Assembly: GCA_011319805.1 (NCBI GenBank)
Contig: SJRY01000263.1
Coordinates: forward strand, 248,001 to 312,000
Source of the DNA: Macrocybe gigantea
Lineage: Eukaryota > Basidiomycota > Agaricomycetes > Agaricales > Callistosporiaceae
Length of the DNA: 64,000 bases
Direction of reading: 5' to 3'
In this document: one piece after another, positions 1 to 13,393 of the stretch
Position numbering within the stretch: position 1 is the first letter of the stretch
How the letters are laid out: the number at the start of each line of letters is the position of its first letter
Notes under the pieces: generated by a model
Told to the model about the DNA's origin: nothing
Seen by the model: the letters and a program-made list of their open reading frames with translations, nothing else
Databases searched by the model: none
Program-made: the position numbers and the translations under genes

Positions 1-2368
1 TGGAGAAGCTTAAGCGCAAGGTAGTGAAGCCACTATCATAGGGATGATAAGTTAGCTGCAGTTCGATGCATTTGCAGGCATAAACTCCCCATAACGTTGG
101 TCAATGGTTTGAAGTCTCTCCATGCCCCGTCGATGTACGCGCCCATTATCCGGTACACGTCAAATTGGTAGTCCCCTGAGAGCCCATGCTTGTAAGAATG
201 GAACAAGGCCAAGACGAACATCATCTTCACCTTCTCCCATGAAAACCTCATCGTCGAACGGTGACCAGTGCACGTTTGGGCCACCATTGCCATCCCCAGC
301 GTCCATTCTCGAAAGACCGAGATCGATCAGGGTTGCTTGTACTCCATGAGCCAGATCATCCATCCACAGGCGCGTCGCCCTTTTTGGTCTTTGGTCACGA
401 TTGACCGGTTTGAGCGCGGTCGTTTCCTGTAGGGCAAGGTCCTTGACAAGGATTTGGCCCCAGTGCAGATCACGATGCTAATATGCTATTAAGCATGATA
501 TAACGCAAGCATATCTGAAAGGATCTTACCTCAAAAGATACCAAGCGCTCGGCATGCGCGAGGGACTTGGCGACTTGCCAGAATAGGCTGCATGCTTGTT
601 TCCAGCCCGACTTGCTCGCGTTCTTGAACTTGTAAGCCTCGAGATCTTGACCACCATTAGGTAAGACTATAATAGCATATACTTGAGATACGAGAAAAGT
701 GTCTGCAACAGAAGGTAAGCTTTTAAGAAAAAGAGAACATTATGATCTTTCTACTAACCTGGACGTATGCTTTCTGATCCCTTTTACGATAATAGTCGTC
801 CCATAACTTGAGGAGGACTTCGGGGTATCGGCCGCGTACGACGTAGGCCTTTAAAAGTTTGACGAATCCGTTGTTAACCTCACCCATAGCGCGGGTAACG
901 ATAATCTCCTTGCGCACGTCCTTCGCGTCGCTGGGAGGGGGCCCTCTTCATGGATACTCATGTTGGAGTGCAGCGATGTCGGACACGAACTTGCTTGCGT
1001 TTCGTCTCTAATCGGAATGACCTTCAGTACAACATCGCCAATCCCGAATACCTCGGAATAACTGGCTTCGCCAACTTTTTGGAAACAGAGGTCATAAAGA
1101 AAACGAGAATTGGAGTGAACGACAGCATCGAATGGAAAGGTTTCAATGAATGAAGAGAACTCGATGGGGCCACAAGTCTCCTGGTGGCATTCCTCCAACA
1201 GAGGAAGCAAGTATTCGGGGTAATCAGCCACGGTTTGACCTGCCAAACATGGGTCTGAGGCTGAAGCAATGTCGAGCTGTTCCATTTCGAATGATAAATC
1301 GATCTCCGTCTCTGCCAATGAGACTGGTCCAGGTGAAGAGCGGGGTATATTGTACATGAGTCTATTAAAAGCATTCCGTATCGGGGTGAGGGGCCGGCCT
1401 TTTGCTGCTGGCGATAATATATGCTGAGGAAGAGCTAATGAGTTCCGCAATGCAGGCTGTTCCTCTATCGTGAGACGCGGATTGCTTGACAGTCTCGGTT
1501 CTGTGGGTATCCGTGAACACACAATATATGAGAGTGGGGGAACATCAACATAGACTGTTGATTTTCTAGTTTCGCGGCCGGGAGAATGATATAAACTCGA
1601 GGTGGACGGTGTAGTGCGTGGGGGCAACTTTGAAAGGGTTGTATCATCGTCGGAGTCATCAGAATAAATAGTGATGACGTTGCGTTTTACAGACTTGTGA
1701 GGTCGCTTGAAAGCCTTCGGGCTGCCTTCATCTTCATCAGGTCGGATTGGTTCAGGTGGAAATGTTTGATCCCGATGAAGACTGTTTATCGGATTCGTTT
1801 GTATGTCAGTTCGAGACACCCTTCGTTCCTGCTTCAACTTCTTTCCGCTTTCGTCCACAACGATGATATCGACATCGATAAACGGCGTGAAAGTCTGACC
1901 CAATTTCAGCGGTGTTGCCCTAGAAGAACAGAGCCGCGAAGGACGCGACACTGTTGAAAACGAGGGAGAGTCTGATGTATTCACAGGACACGAAGAAAGT
2001 GGTCTCCTCGGCGATGGTGCTTCGCTGCTCAAAGGCGTCGACTTTGAGCCCGACAACCTGACTTTCGTCTTGTCAACGGCCTTTTGTGATTCGGCTTCAA
2101 TCAGCTGCACGACTCGACCCCTTTTCTTTGGCTTCAGAACCGGAGATAAGCGTTTCTTCCTGGATGCATACGAGACTTTGGGCGATGGTGATTTAGAGAT
2201 GGCGTTTTCGCGCTTCTTCATGCGGGACACAATCGGTCCACGCTCGGAGGGTTGTATGTCGTCGAAAAGGCCAGCGAAGTCCTGCTTAAAGCGCTCCTCT
2301 GAGACGTTAACGATGCGCTGGTTGCGGCGTCCATACGCTACGACCTGCTTAGTTCGGCTGGTCAACAT
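1..2368 (-). CDS. HASPIN: haspin-type histone H3 kinase (C-terminus cut by window edge)
   Basis: Serine/threonine kinase of the haspin family, which phosphorylates histone H3 Thr3 in mitosis to recruit the chromosomal passenger complex. A long disordered N-terminal half of about 370 residues is rich in Ser, Pro and Arg/Lys. The kinase half has a glycine-loop-like segment (GEASYSEVFGIGDVVLKVIP), the haspin-specific stretch TRAMGEVNNGFVKLLKAYVV, the catalytic loop HRDLHWGQILVK and the metal-binding segment LIDLGLSRMD, where animal haspins have DYT. Several short introns split the kinase part (for example near 235-293 and 480-530). The start is the ATG at 2366-2368. The joint near 937-941 (a run of five G) seems to lack one base between EEGP and SDAKDVRKE. 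The last exon runs off the left edge. It is divergent from PSF2. Confidence 0.93.
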
Positions 2369-2520
2369 TGGAATTCGGAGAGGCTGAACATCTATTTTCG
2401 GAACTCAACCACGGACGCGACAGATCACCTGACTGAAAAGCCGCTGACACACATGACCAAATAAAGTCGAACGCGTCTTTAATGATTTGAACGCGACGCA
2501 CAACAACCGCGTCCGACATC
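2369..2520. promoter_or_regulatory. bidirectional promoter, haspin / PSF2
   Basis: The 152 bp between the two start codons must hold both promoters and 5' leaders. No TATA box is evident. Both flanking genes act in the chromosome cycle (H3T3 kinase and replicative helicase subunit), so shared cell-cycle control is plausible but not shown. Confidence 0.5.
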
Positions 2521-3297
2521 ATGGCCCTCCCTCAATCCCTCCGTGTATCGATGACCCCACCAGAGCTCGAACTGATTGCGTCGCAGCAGTTGGTTGAAAT
2601 AATCCCCCTCATATCTATGGAGCGAACCGTCTTCATCTCTGTAAAGCATCCTTTGGTTTTCCGGTGCTTCTTTGCGTTTAATGCTTGCCCAGGGCGTGTA
2701 CGGTCCCCTACGGCCTCCGCATAAAGCACATGTACCACTTTGGATTGCATCTAACTTGAAGTTGAAGAAGAAATGCCACATTGTACCGCCCCCGTGGCTC
2801 AATGTCGGTTCGTCCGCATGCCGATCCCGTTTCTGACAGTGAGCTAAAATTGAGGTGCTGTAAGAATACCTGCAAGAGCGTCTGAACTTAGAAACAACAC
2901 AACCTGGCTTCAGTGACTTGCCCTTCCGCTTTGTAGAAGTATCAAAGGTCCTTCTAGATATGCACGTATTCCATCCGTTTAGTGATGTCTATCTGCCTTA
3001 ATCCATCTTGTCTAGAGCTCCGGATGACTTAGAAAATCCAGATAGAATCCGGTTGCTTTTAAAAGACCTTCGTGAAGCGAGACAGGCAAAAAGTAGGGAA
3101 GGTCTCAAACACTCGACCACAGCGAACTCAGTGTATGTTAAGCTAGTCTGACGATGACTTGATCTCTCATATGCCTTCTCCAGCTACCTCATCTTTCTTC
3201 TATGGAAATAAACGAGATTCGACCCTTCTTCGTGCGCTCCATGTACATTCTATCTCAACTCGCATATCAGTCCTCTCAGCAGAGTGTCTTTGAGTAG
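2521..3297 (+). CDS. PSF2: DNA replication complex GINS subunit PSF2
   Basis: Subunit of the GINS tetramer, part of the CMG replicative helicase in the nucleus. Five exons join in frame: 2521-2640, 2693-2807, 2865-2961, 3016-3130 and 3184-3297, giving 186 residues, the usual size for PSF2. The start MALPQSLRVSMTPPELELIA and the core segments ISMERTVFIS, GVYGPLRPPHKAHVPLW and LKLKKKCHIVPPPWLN are characteristic, followed by LLKDLREARQAKSREGL and NEIRPFFVRSMYILSQ near the end. The third intron (2962-3015) fits only if it begins with GC rather than GT: the join then reads LLDIAPDDLENPDRIR, while the nearby GT at 2965 runs into a stop. The frame is otherwise intact. It is head to head with haspin. 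Confidence 0.95.
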
Positions 3298-3468
3298 AAT
3301 GTGGGTCTCCTGTATGATTAACGTATTCTTACTATCCACATTCCCACCTAGTATGTATTTTCGAATGTACAGTACAGTAATATACAAGGAGCCCGATGTA
3401 ACGAAATCTCTTCCAAAGTTCGTATTAACAAGACATAGAAATGTCTTGTATCGTATGCCAGCCCGTTC

Positions 3469-6400
3469 TCACACTGAGGACCGCGCGTCCAATTTGTTAT
3501 TGATAGCATCGAGTTTCAGTTTGAGCTCTTGAATTCCTGCTAGGATGGTTGCTTCGCTTGACTGAAGTGCATCTGAGCAGTGGACAACCAAACCAGAAAA
3601 TTAAACAGACCTGCTCCATATCAGGAAAACGTTTGACCAATTCGTCAAATGGAACTTTGCTGATCTTCATACCCCTTCCCTCTTCGTCGCCAACGTCTGG
3701 ATCCCTCACTACGCGATAGTCAGCGCCTCCTTCATCGTCACTTTTCAGCCACTTTTTGAACCAGGTATGTTTGTCCGTTTCAAAGCTCGTCTCGAACATG
3801 GCAATCAACATCAGAGGTATGAAAAAGACGACGATCATGACGTAGCGATTAAGCTTGAGTCAAAACGAGGTGAGCAATGACATAGTCTAAGATACGTATA
3901 GACGCACCTTTGCGTATGTTGCCGGACTCAGACGCAATGCCGGAAAGAACCTGAAGTTGTTGAGGTCAAAGAACGACGGTGAGTGATATTTTCCTTTCCT
4001 TACTCGAATGGGGCGATGAACACGGTTTCGAGTATGTTAAAAGGGGCCGGATAGACGTATGAATCCGGAGCACGTATCATCCCTATCGTCTTACCAGCGA
4101 AGAATGCAAGATATTGAGCTTCCGCATTATCAACCACCTTCAACCAAATCATTACGGCGGAAAATACGCAAGCCAAAGTGCGGCCTACCTCCGAATACGC
4201 CGTAGAAAACAATGAAATAAGGACATTGAGGAGGATAAGCGCCGTCGCAGCATTCCAACTTCAAGAAACTCAGAAAGCGGTGCACCCTCTCAAGTCACCA
4301 ACACCTACAAGTAGTACAAGAGCAATCCAAAGGGACTGATATTTGTTACTCCGTCAGCATGACGCTCCGATATCAAAACGCAGTTCGCGTTACCTTCCCG
4401 AGTATTTGCTATAATCTGGCGATCTGAAGGAATTATGGTGAGACGCCTTCGTCACGTATGAAAGTCACTCACTGTAACAAGGCTTGTACTAGCACATTGA
4501 TTACCTGCCGTGAACACGAGTTAGTTCATAATTTCAATCATTCATGAACCGTCCAACCGTCGATGGATCTTCAATTGTGCCATCTGCAGCGTCAAGAGCA
4601 TATAAGCCTTGCGCAAAACCAATGGCCAGCACAGACGACAGCTAACACAGCGTCAACGAACGTCTAAGGACGAGAAAGGGGCCGTTACCGCAAAAAAAAT
4701 TCCGGATTCTTTTAACATTCTTGCGACACAGATTTGCAAAGTACCGATATATCTGAGCAGAATTCAGCAAGCCAGAACAGATGACCGTCAAGTAAAATCT
4801 TACTTGAAACCGTCAAAAATCGTAAGTAGCTCTTACAAAAGACTCAGCGGCGTATAGATGAAGTGATTAGGTGTCTTACTCATCCTTTAACATTACAATA
4901 TCAGGATTGAAAGAGAGGTTAATACCGTTCATGTAGCAAGGCGGAAACGCCGTACCATATGAAAGGAGAGACAAAGCTTAGGACTTGAAAGCTGCGAACG
5001 CGGAATGCATTGCCTTGTTCACGTGTGCTGAGAACTCGTAGAATGAAGGCGGATAGGAGAAGAGAATCCGTAATGAACGCGACGACATTCCAGAACGAGA
5101 ACGCCCGCCAAGTCACAAAACGGAGCAAGGAATAGAACTACCGGAAATGTATGAACGATGCTTCCATGCTTTTAATTGGAGGAAAGGACTCTTGCCTTGT
5201 GCATATCTAGGCAAAGAACTTCAATGATGCACAAAAACAAAAAAGGAATGATCCGCTTGAGCACTTGCCTTCAATGACAAAAGAAAGTGACATAACATAA
5301 AGTATAATCTCCCACCCGTCGAAGGCTTTCTCCGAGCCCCGTAACCGCTCCAAGGGTTGACGAACTGCGCATATCAGTTGAACTCATGAACGGAGAAAAG
5401 TCGGGAGCGGAGAAAACGTGGCAGACGACGAACCAGCTTGAGAGTAGACAATCAAGAAGAAAAGCCAAACGACAATCCGAAAGATATTTTGGTACCTATG
5501 CAGGACATTCATCGAGATGGGTCTGTCAGACGGCCAAGCCACAGTACCTCGGAACCGAAAGTCTGGAAGGGTCAAGACGTGCCCAAAAGCCACGATCCCG
5601 GACTGCATAGTATCGCACATCTGTAGCAGGATCAGACCAGCACTGTTAGTATTGGAAGGGCGAAGCTCACAGTCAATATCGTGATTGGGGTTGTTCCTCT
5701 GCACGAGAGATCCGCTCCAAAGGGCGCTGACGACTTGAAAGAATTCAGCCAGCGAAGAGCTTTATGTCCAAGCTCTAATCTTACCTTCTTGAGCTTCGCT
5801 AGAAGAAAGAAAAATCGAACTGAAACATTGAAACATTGCAGTCAACTGTCGGAGATTTTACAAAAAAAAATTAAGGGAATTACCAATCTGAGTCGATTGC
5901 AACTTCTAGGGCGCTGGCTAGCTCACTTTCGTCTCCGTTGAGCTGGCGATGTCGGTAGCGGGTTGACATGATCTCCATTATTTCATCAGGGCGAGAAAGA
6001 TGGACTATTCGACGAGCTAAAACTTCGCAAGCAGTGGCTAAAGTGCATGGAGTTGACAAGAAGACACGTGTCGAGATAGTGAGATTAGTCTTACCTCGAC
6101 CTACGTTTTCACTATAGTCAGCGGGATTATGATTGGCATCCCACATGAACTGCACTCTTGCGCGCAGCAGACAATAGGGGAGCTAATAGGAGCAAGTAAG
6201 CGACAAGTGCACACCCTTTCCGAAGTCGAGTACAGACTGCATGAACAAAGTCCCCTGCCGCGTCGCGATAGGCATCAATAACATGGCCCGTAATAACGCG
6301 ACTTGTGGGTGCAGTGATAATTTCTGGACTGACTTCAATTGGAAGGAGGCGGAGGGTCAACGCTCGCAGACGCTTGATGAGTTCTTCACGAAAGAAAACC

Positions 6401-6534
6401 GCTATCAGTGAGAGGATACAACCCGAATTGAATTACGCACTGGTTAACACGTCTGGGGATGGCCTCACAGCATGGTCAGACAGCAGGACCGCATCCTCGG
6501 TATCATGTACACCGTTCTCGACGACGTCGGCCAT
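3469..6534 (-). CDS. YVC1: vacuolar TRP-type calcium channel, YVC1 family
   Basis: Fungal TRP channel that releases Ca2+ from the vacuole. It is a multi-exon gene; the start MADVVENGVHDTEDAVLLSD (ATG at 6532-6534) splices into LIKRLRALTLRLLPIEVSPE. A cytosolic domain follows (VITGHVIDAYRDAAGDFVHA, EVLARRIVHLSRPDEIMEIM), then hydrophobic segments typical of the channel, including the pore-proximal stretch AFFAGKTIGMIRAPDSYVYP and APFNILETVFIAPFE, and a late transmembrane segment YVMIVVFFIPLMLIAMFE. The C-terminal tail is acidic (SDDEGGADYRVVRDPDVGDE) and ends with a short helical heptad-like piece ILAGIQELKLKLDAINNKLD before the TGA at 3469-3471. An acidic cytosolic tail fits Ca2+ sensing in this family (inference). 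Not every central exon boundary was resolved. Confidence 0.87.
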
Positions 6535-6666
6535 GGCAGTCGATCAAAAACGAAAGAGTGAGCAGGATTGACCCTGTCTGTGGTGTCACAGTCGCGTTAC
6601 CAGACGGACGTCATGTTTAAGGCTGCTGCAATCACATCCAAATAAGCATCCTCTTCCTCTTCATCT
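6535..6666. promoter_or_regulatory. bidirectional promoter, YVC1 / ARPC3
   Basis: These 132 bp separate the two divergent start codons. I see no clear TATA box or other named element. Confidence 0.45.
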
Positions 6667-7383
6667 ATGCCAGTAAGTCGACGAAGAAAGGGGTTCAGCG
6701 ACAATTGACACGTTCCACAGGCTTATCATTCCTCTTTTAACGAAGAGCCGGATGTCAGGCTCGTAGGCAACATGTCCATCTTGCCCATCAGGACAAGAAT
6801 CCGGGGGCCAGCGCCAATTGGTGAGTGCTGCGCGTGTCGTGTAGATGTTCATGCTTTCTAGCTAACACCTTTGCTTCCAAAGCCGATCCATCACAGCCAG
6901 ATATCATCGATGAGACGCTTGATCTCTTCCGTGCAAATTCTCTTTTCCGCAATTTTGAGATCAAAGGCCCAGCGGATCGTTTGCTTATCATCCTTATTTT
7001 ATACGTCTCCGACTGTCTTGCAAAACTAGGCAGTGCTCGGACTCCTTCATCTCAGATAGAGGCTTCAAAGTCTCTCAACACGCTCTCCGTCGATAATTTC
7101 GCTATTCCGGGAGATGCCAACTTTCCTCTGAATGCTCACTATGCACCGCCTGGAAACCGAGCAGACTCAGGTGAGTGCTGCACATTTATCGAAAGACCTT
7201 CGAAGCCTTGAATCCGTCCCGTATTCGGTGGCAGAATATCTGCGACAGTATTTGACACAAGTTCGTCAAGAGCTTGCAGCCAGAGTAGTAGAGAAACTTT
7301 ATGCAGACGGCACCGGAAAGCCAAGTAAATGGTGGATGTCCTTCCAGAAGCGGCGGTTCATGCACAGAAGTTTAGGCTCCTAA
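6667..7383 (+). CDS. ARPC3: Arp2/3 complex subunit 3 (p21-Arc)
   Basis: Subunit of the Arp2/3 complex that nucleates branched actin at endocytic sites. Four exons join in frame: 6667-6672, 6721-6820, 6862-7170 and 7235-7383, total 187 residues, the family's usual length. The protein begins [20 protein letters not shown] and contains the hallmark [12 protein letters not shown], then [20 protein letters not shown], and ends with [17 protein letters not shown]. The first coding exon is only six bases and encodes Met-Pro. No frame problem is seen. It is divergent from YVC1. Confidence 0.95.
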
Positions 7384-7433
7384 TCCTTCTCGCTGTAACA
7401 CCACTATCATACACAATCAAATCATAATCTCTG

Positions 7434-9001
7434 TCACTTTCGTCGCCGGCGCTCATTGGGGTTCTTTTTGCCATAACCAATAATGGGCATATCGCCATCC
7501 ATACGCGCATTCCTGACCGTTCTGCCACTTCCCCCCGTGCCCGCGCTCATGATTTCGGGAATCCAGTCAGGATCGGTCCAGCTGCCGTACCCAACAGCAC
7601 CTTCGGACCCTTTGTCCAAGATGCCTTTCAACATCTTGGCTTCGTATCTCTGCCGTTTCCCGTCCGCATGCTTCTTTGCCCTCATGTACTCGATCTGGTC
7701 CTCCCTCAGAACTAGCCCTTCTCCTGTACCTGTCTTTGCAGAACCAGGTTTCGGAGAAGGTATTGAGTACTTGGTTCCTCGAATTCGGTATTGGAAATTG
7801 GGTTTCAAATGGACTTGCATGACGGGTGTATCCGATGAAGCGGTGGGAGATGAGATCGTCACTGAGGCTCGTAAGAGGGAGGGATTGCCGCACGATGGGC
7901 AGAACTTTTTCGATGAATCTTTGCATATTCTATGAAAATGTACAGATCAATTAGTCCGTTGCGATACAGCACAAAAAGAAAAGTCATACTTGAAGCAAGC
8001 GTGGCACCGCAGGACCCACGTTTTCACTTTTTCAATTTTCTTTCCATCAACGCTGATGAGACTAAGGCCCATCCGCAGCAGCACATTCTGCATAGCAAAA
8101 TCGGCCGTCATGCAACCCGCATAGATGACTTCATCTTGATCTTTACGCCTCGATTTCGCCCCAGCGTCGTCAGGAAGAAGCGACAGCGCGCGAGACTTGT
8201 GCAAACCGACATTGGCAGGGGTTATCCACTCCCCTTCCCCGTCATCAGATTGCAAAGGATCGTCGTAGAGTGGCTCCTCGGTTATATGGCGGTCAATACC
8301 TTGAATATCCTCGGTGGATGGAGGTGCAGACATGTCATTGTCGAACGGGTGAAGTTCGACATTTAGCGGCTCAAGCTCTTCTTCTATCAGAAGTTCGTCG
8401 ATGTCCTCGGCTTGACCTGACGAACATTCAGCGGGTTCTTCCAGCGATGCGTCCTTTAATGATTGGGAAATCGTATCCACACTCGACGGGGTATCGGTAT
8501 CAGGCTTCTGGTCGATCTCATTTTGAACCGTCTACTATCACAGATGATGAGCTGGGATGTAAAATATAGATGGCATGTTAGACTTGCATTGGCAGACTTG
8601 CCTTCGTCTTTCGCGACCTTGCCTTGCTCGTGCAACGAATGCGTGAGTGCAAGGACGCACAAATCAGTGTACGATAGGACAGAGTAATCCCCTGTTTTCT
8701 TCGCCATCTGAATGACTGAGCGCATCGGAACGAGTAAGTAACAGTGTGAAAGATGATAAAAGGACAGAAACAAACCATCAGATAGACTGGCGGCATCTGG
8801 CGTCTTCACTTCGACTTTTACACCAGACATCAAGCCTAGGCGCTCAAAATGTTCGCGAGCACGGCTGTCCTTGAGTTCGGCTAGAACCTGCGGAACTGTG
8901 AGATACGTTTCCGCTATCCCACGGAGAGGCGACAGCGACAGCAAAGGGCCTGCATCCAGAACTAAATGCTTGCATCGAGGAGTCGCTTGGGTGGAAGACA
9001 T
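7434..9001 (-). CDS. NOB1: 20S pre-rRNA D-site endonuclease NOB1
   Basis: PIN-domain nuclease that cuts 20S pre-rRNA at site D to finish 18S rRNA in late 40S assembly. The PIN domain is at the N-terminus: LVLDAGPLLS holds the first catalytic Asp, followed by YLTVPQVLAELKD and, after an intron (8716-8775), TGDYSVLSYTDLCVLALTHS. A long acidic middle follows (ELLIEEELEPLNVELHPFDN). Then come MQNVLLRMGLSLISVDGKKI, the zinc ribbon (LRCHACFK, then after an intron FCPSCGNPSL) and the basic C-terminus IIGYGKKNPNERRRRK. The junction near 8520-8595 could not be made to splice cleanly and may carry an indel. The start is the ATG at 8999-9001, divergent from LEU2. Confidence 0.93.
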
Positions 9002-9138
9002 TTGGTGAGATGAAAAAAGTCGTCACATGATTTATTGATAACCTTTGACCCATTCCGATCGGCCGAGTCCAATTCGAAATGAAGAGATCCCGACCACGCA
9101 AAAAGCCCGTCGTTCCTCACCATCAACCATCAAGAATT
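9002..9138. promoter_or_regulatory. bidirectional promoter, NOB1 / LEU2
   Basis: These 137 bp lie between divergent start codons. No Leu3-type palindrome (CCGGNNCCGG) was found by eye. Confidence 0.4.
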
Positions 9139-10498
<1,360 letters not shown>

Positions 10499-10685
10499 CA
10501 CTTAGAATACTAGATCTAGGCTTGTACATAGAAATCATAAAGTCTTGACTCTAAAGACGAATTTTGACAATGACAGTGCCTTACAAAAAGGTAGCTGGAG
10601 CAATCAACAAGGAGGTATATCTCCAAAGACAACCGAACAACGATCAGGAGTATAGAAAGCCCTTCAATTACGCTTATTCTGTATT

Positions 10686-13210
10686 TTACTTTGCTAGAAC
10701 GATGCAGGTTCGAGACGGAATATAAACCTACAAATAGGCATGTTGAGAAAGAGCAGACCAGTGACGAGACACAAACAAGCCCACCTGCAGCCAGTTCTTT
10801 CGGTTGTTCCACTCCATCGGTGTCGTGTGAAACTCGGTGTTGGGATTTATGTTCTCAAATCCGCCAAATTCCTTACTGTCGCTGTTGAGAACAATCTTGT
10901 AAACTCCAGCCTCTTCAGCACCGACACGATAATCGGTGAAGCTCTTCGTGGGATGGAAGTTGAAGATGAAGAGCAGACCGGCGCGCTCGTACACTATCAC
11001 CTTGTCGACTTCGTGTTTCAGCGAAACGTAGGCCTGCAGATGAAGAGAATTCAAACCATTGTCAGCAGAAAGACGCTTGTTGAATGTACCTGCGGAGCTT
11101 CAAGCCACTCATACTTTGCGGCAAGGTGGTTCATCGCCTTGTCAAAGTTATTCAAGTATTTGTATCTCAACAGATGATCATCGACAATATTCCACTGGCG
11201 ACGAGCATAATGGAACGAGTTATTATTTCCTTCGCGAGGAAAGTCGAGCCACTAAAGAAAGCATAATCGAGAATTCAATCAAGGACCAGAAAACAACGTG
11301 CCTCAGGATGACCAAACTCGTTTCCTTCAAAGTTCAGATAACCTTCCCCACCAAGCGACTGAGTTAAAAGGCTGGAAACACAAATTACTTTTAGTTCGAT
11401 AAGTTTGCCTCATTACTCACCGAATCATCTTGTGAAGCGCTATTCCTCGTGCAATAATAGGCGTCATTGGTGTCAGATCAGACATATGCGTATCTATTGT
11501 GCATGTCAGTTGCACCACGACTGACGGAACACAATGCACTGACACATTTCCTTGTCCATCAACCAGAAAGCCAAGGTCTTGTCTCCGACGAGAGCCTGGT
11601 CATGACTTTCGCAGTACGCAATGCTCTTCTCTCCATGGCGCCTGTTCGTCAGCGTAAAGACGATTTTTGCCATATCCCATTCATCGTCGGACTTGTGCTT
11701 CAGAACCTTTATCCACATATCTGGGATCGCCATGGATAGCCGATAGTCAAAACTGACGCCTCCTTCGTCGATGGGGGCGCCCAATAGAGGCATCCCAGAC
11801 ACGTCTTCTGCGATCGTGATGGTGGAGGGATACAGCGTATGCAATGCATCGTTCGCCTTTACCATTGTTCAAAGCGTGCTAAAAGATGAATGCGAGAAAG
11901 TCACATACCAACATGAGATAAGCGATTGCCTCCTCGTCAGCGGCGTCGCCAAAATACTCATGATACCCTCCAGAAAAACCTGTGCCGATGCCATGATGTT
12001 TATACATCATGCTGGTGACTCCGTCGAATCGGAAACCATCAAATTGGTATTCCTCCATATAAAAGCGCAGGTTGCTCATCAGGAAACGGAGGACCTCGTG
12101 ATTGCTGTAATTGAACAACCTGCTATCCCACAATTCATGCCGACCTCTTGGACCTGCGTGGAAGTAGAGATGGTCGGTCCCATCGAACTCATTGAGGCCG
12201 TCAAGGACATTTTTGCTGGCATGAGAGTGGACGATGTCTAGGAGAACCGTCAAACCCATCCCATGAGCGGTGTCGACGAGTTCTTTGAGATCTTCGGGGC
12301 TTCCATACCGCGAACTCGCCGCGAAAAAATTGGTGACCTGATAGCCAAATGCTAGACGGAAAATTCGATGAGGAGACGGTTCCGAGATGGCGAGATTAGC
12401 GCGTACAAGCGTAATATGCATGTTCCATGATCGCCATGAGCTGGATGACATTGTAGCCGAGATCCTTGATTCTTTGGAGGATATTTTGGGTAAATTCTTT
12501 GTATGTTCCTACACGCGGTTCCGACGTCGATATTCCTACATGGGCTTCATAGATCCTGACATTCCTAGCTTTCGGAGGTCGCTGATTGACGAATTTGTAC
12601 TTCTCAACCGCAGGTGGATTCCAGAATCGAGCATCGTAGATAGGAGAGACCTCTAGGTCTTGAGTGACGCGTCTAATCCATGCCGGCAGACGCTCTATCC
12701 GCTCTCTGGATGGAAGGACCATGGATATCTGTCAAGCGTGTCATGATCGATCGTGTCTTGCCGGGCGATAAGGACACAACAGACCTTGACTTTAGTATCA
12801 TGGGGGATGGCGCATTTGCCAGAGGGTAAGGGTGGAACAGTAATTTCCCACACTCCAAAATTGTTCTTTTTCATGGGATGGGACGCCCTGTTCCATTCGT
12901 CTAAAAAAGAGAAGATATGAGCTGAGTGGTCAAAGAATGCGAAGCTGTAAAAATGTACTGAAGTCTCCAATCAAGTTTGCCTCCACAGCATTGGGTGCCC
13001 ACTCTCTGTACACAACATGGTTATCTTCCGTGACATTGAAACCGAACTTGAGATATCCTTTGGTGAAAGGATCGTAACCTCCCTCGTGGTCGTCAATGAC
13101 ATCTTTCCATTTCCTAAACAGGTCATGCCTGTGAACAATAGCAGACACGTTGGGCTCGAGCCAAGCGTCGCGCTGGAGGACAGTCTTGGATCTAGAGGCT
13201 TGGTGGGCAT
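10686..13210 (-). CDS. GLC3: 1,4-alpha-glucan (glycogen) branching enzyme
   Basis: GH13 enzyme that makes alpha-1,6 branches in glycogen. The order is a CBM48-like N-terminal part ([39 protein letters not shown]), then the GH13 barrel: [22 protein letters not shown] (nucleophile Asp), [13 protein letters not shown] (acid/base Glu) and [14 protein letters not shown] (transition-state Asp). The C-terminal beta domain has [19 protein letters not shown], and after a last short intron [13 protein letters not shown] before the TAA at 10686-10688. There are about eight exons. The start is uncertain: the best ATG (13208-13210, good context) is one base out of frame with DAWLEP, which would again need a single missing base near 13170-13180. 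Its neighbours are LEU2 (tail to tail) and PEX14 upstream. Confidence 0.92.
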
Positions 13211-13393
13211 CGTCAAGAACGAAGGGCAAGATTCAAGCCTGGTTGGCTTGGTTTGGGTATGATGTAATGCCATTACATTCCCAACCACGTGATAAAATAC
13301 ATCTAAGTACATATCTAAATCACTTGCGGCGTCATGAATGACCGTCTGTACTGACAATTAAGCATAGGCAATTCAGTATCAGCTGAACAAGCC

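Noticed and set aside
7483..7935. 150-codon plus-strand frame
   Set aside because: Antisense to the NOB1 C-terminal exons, which carry a zinc ribbon and the conserved basic end.
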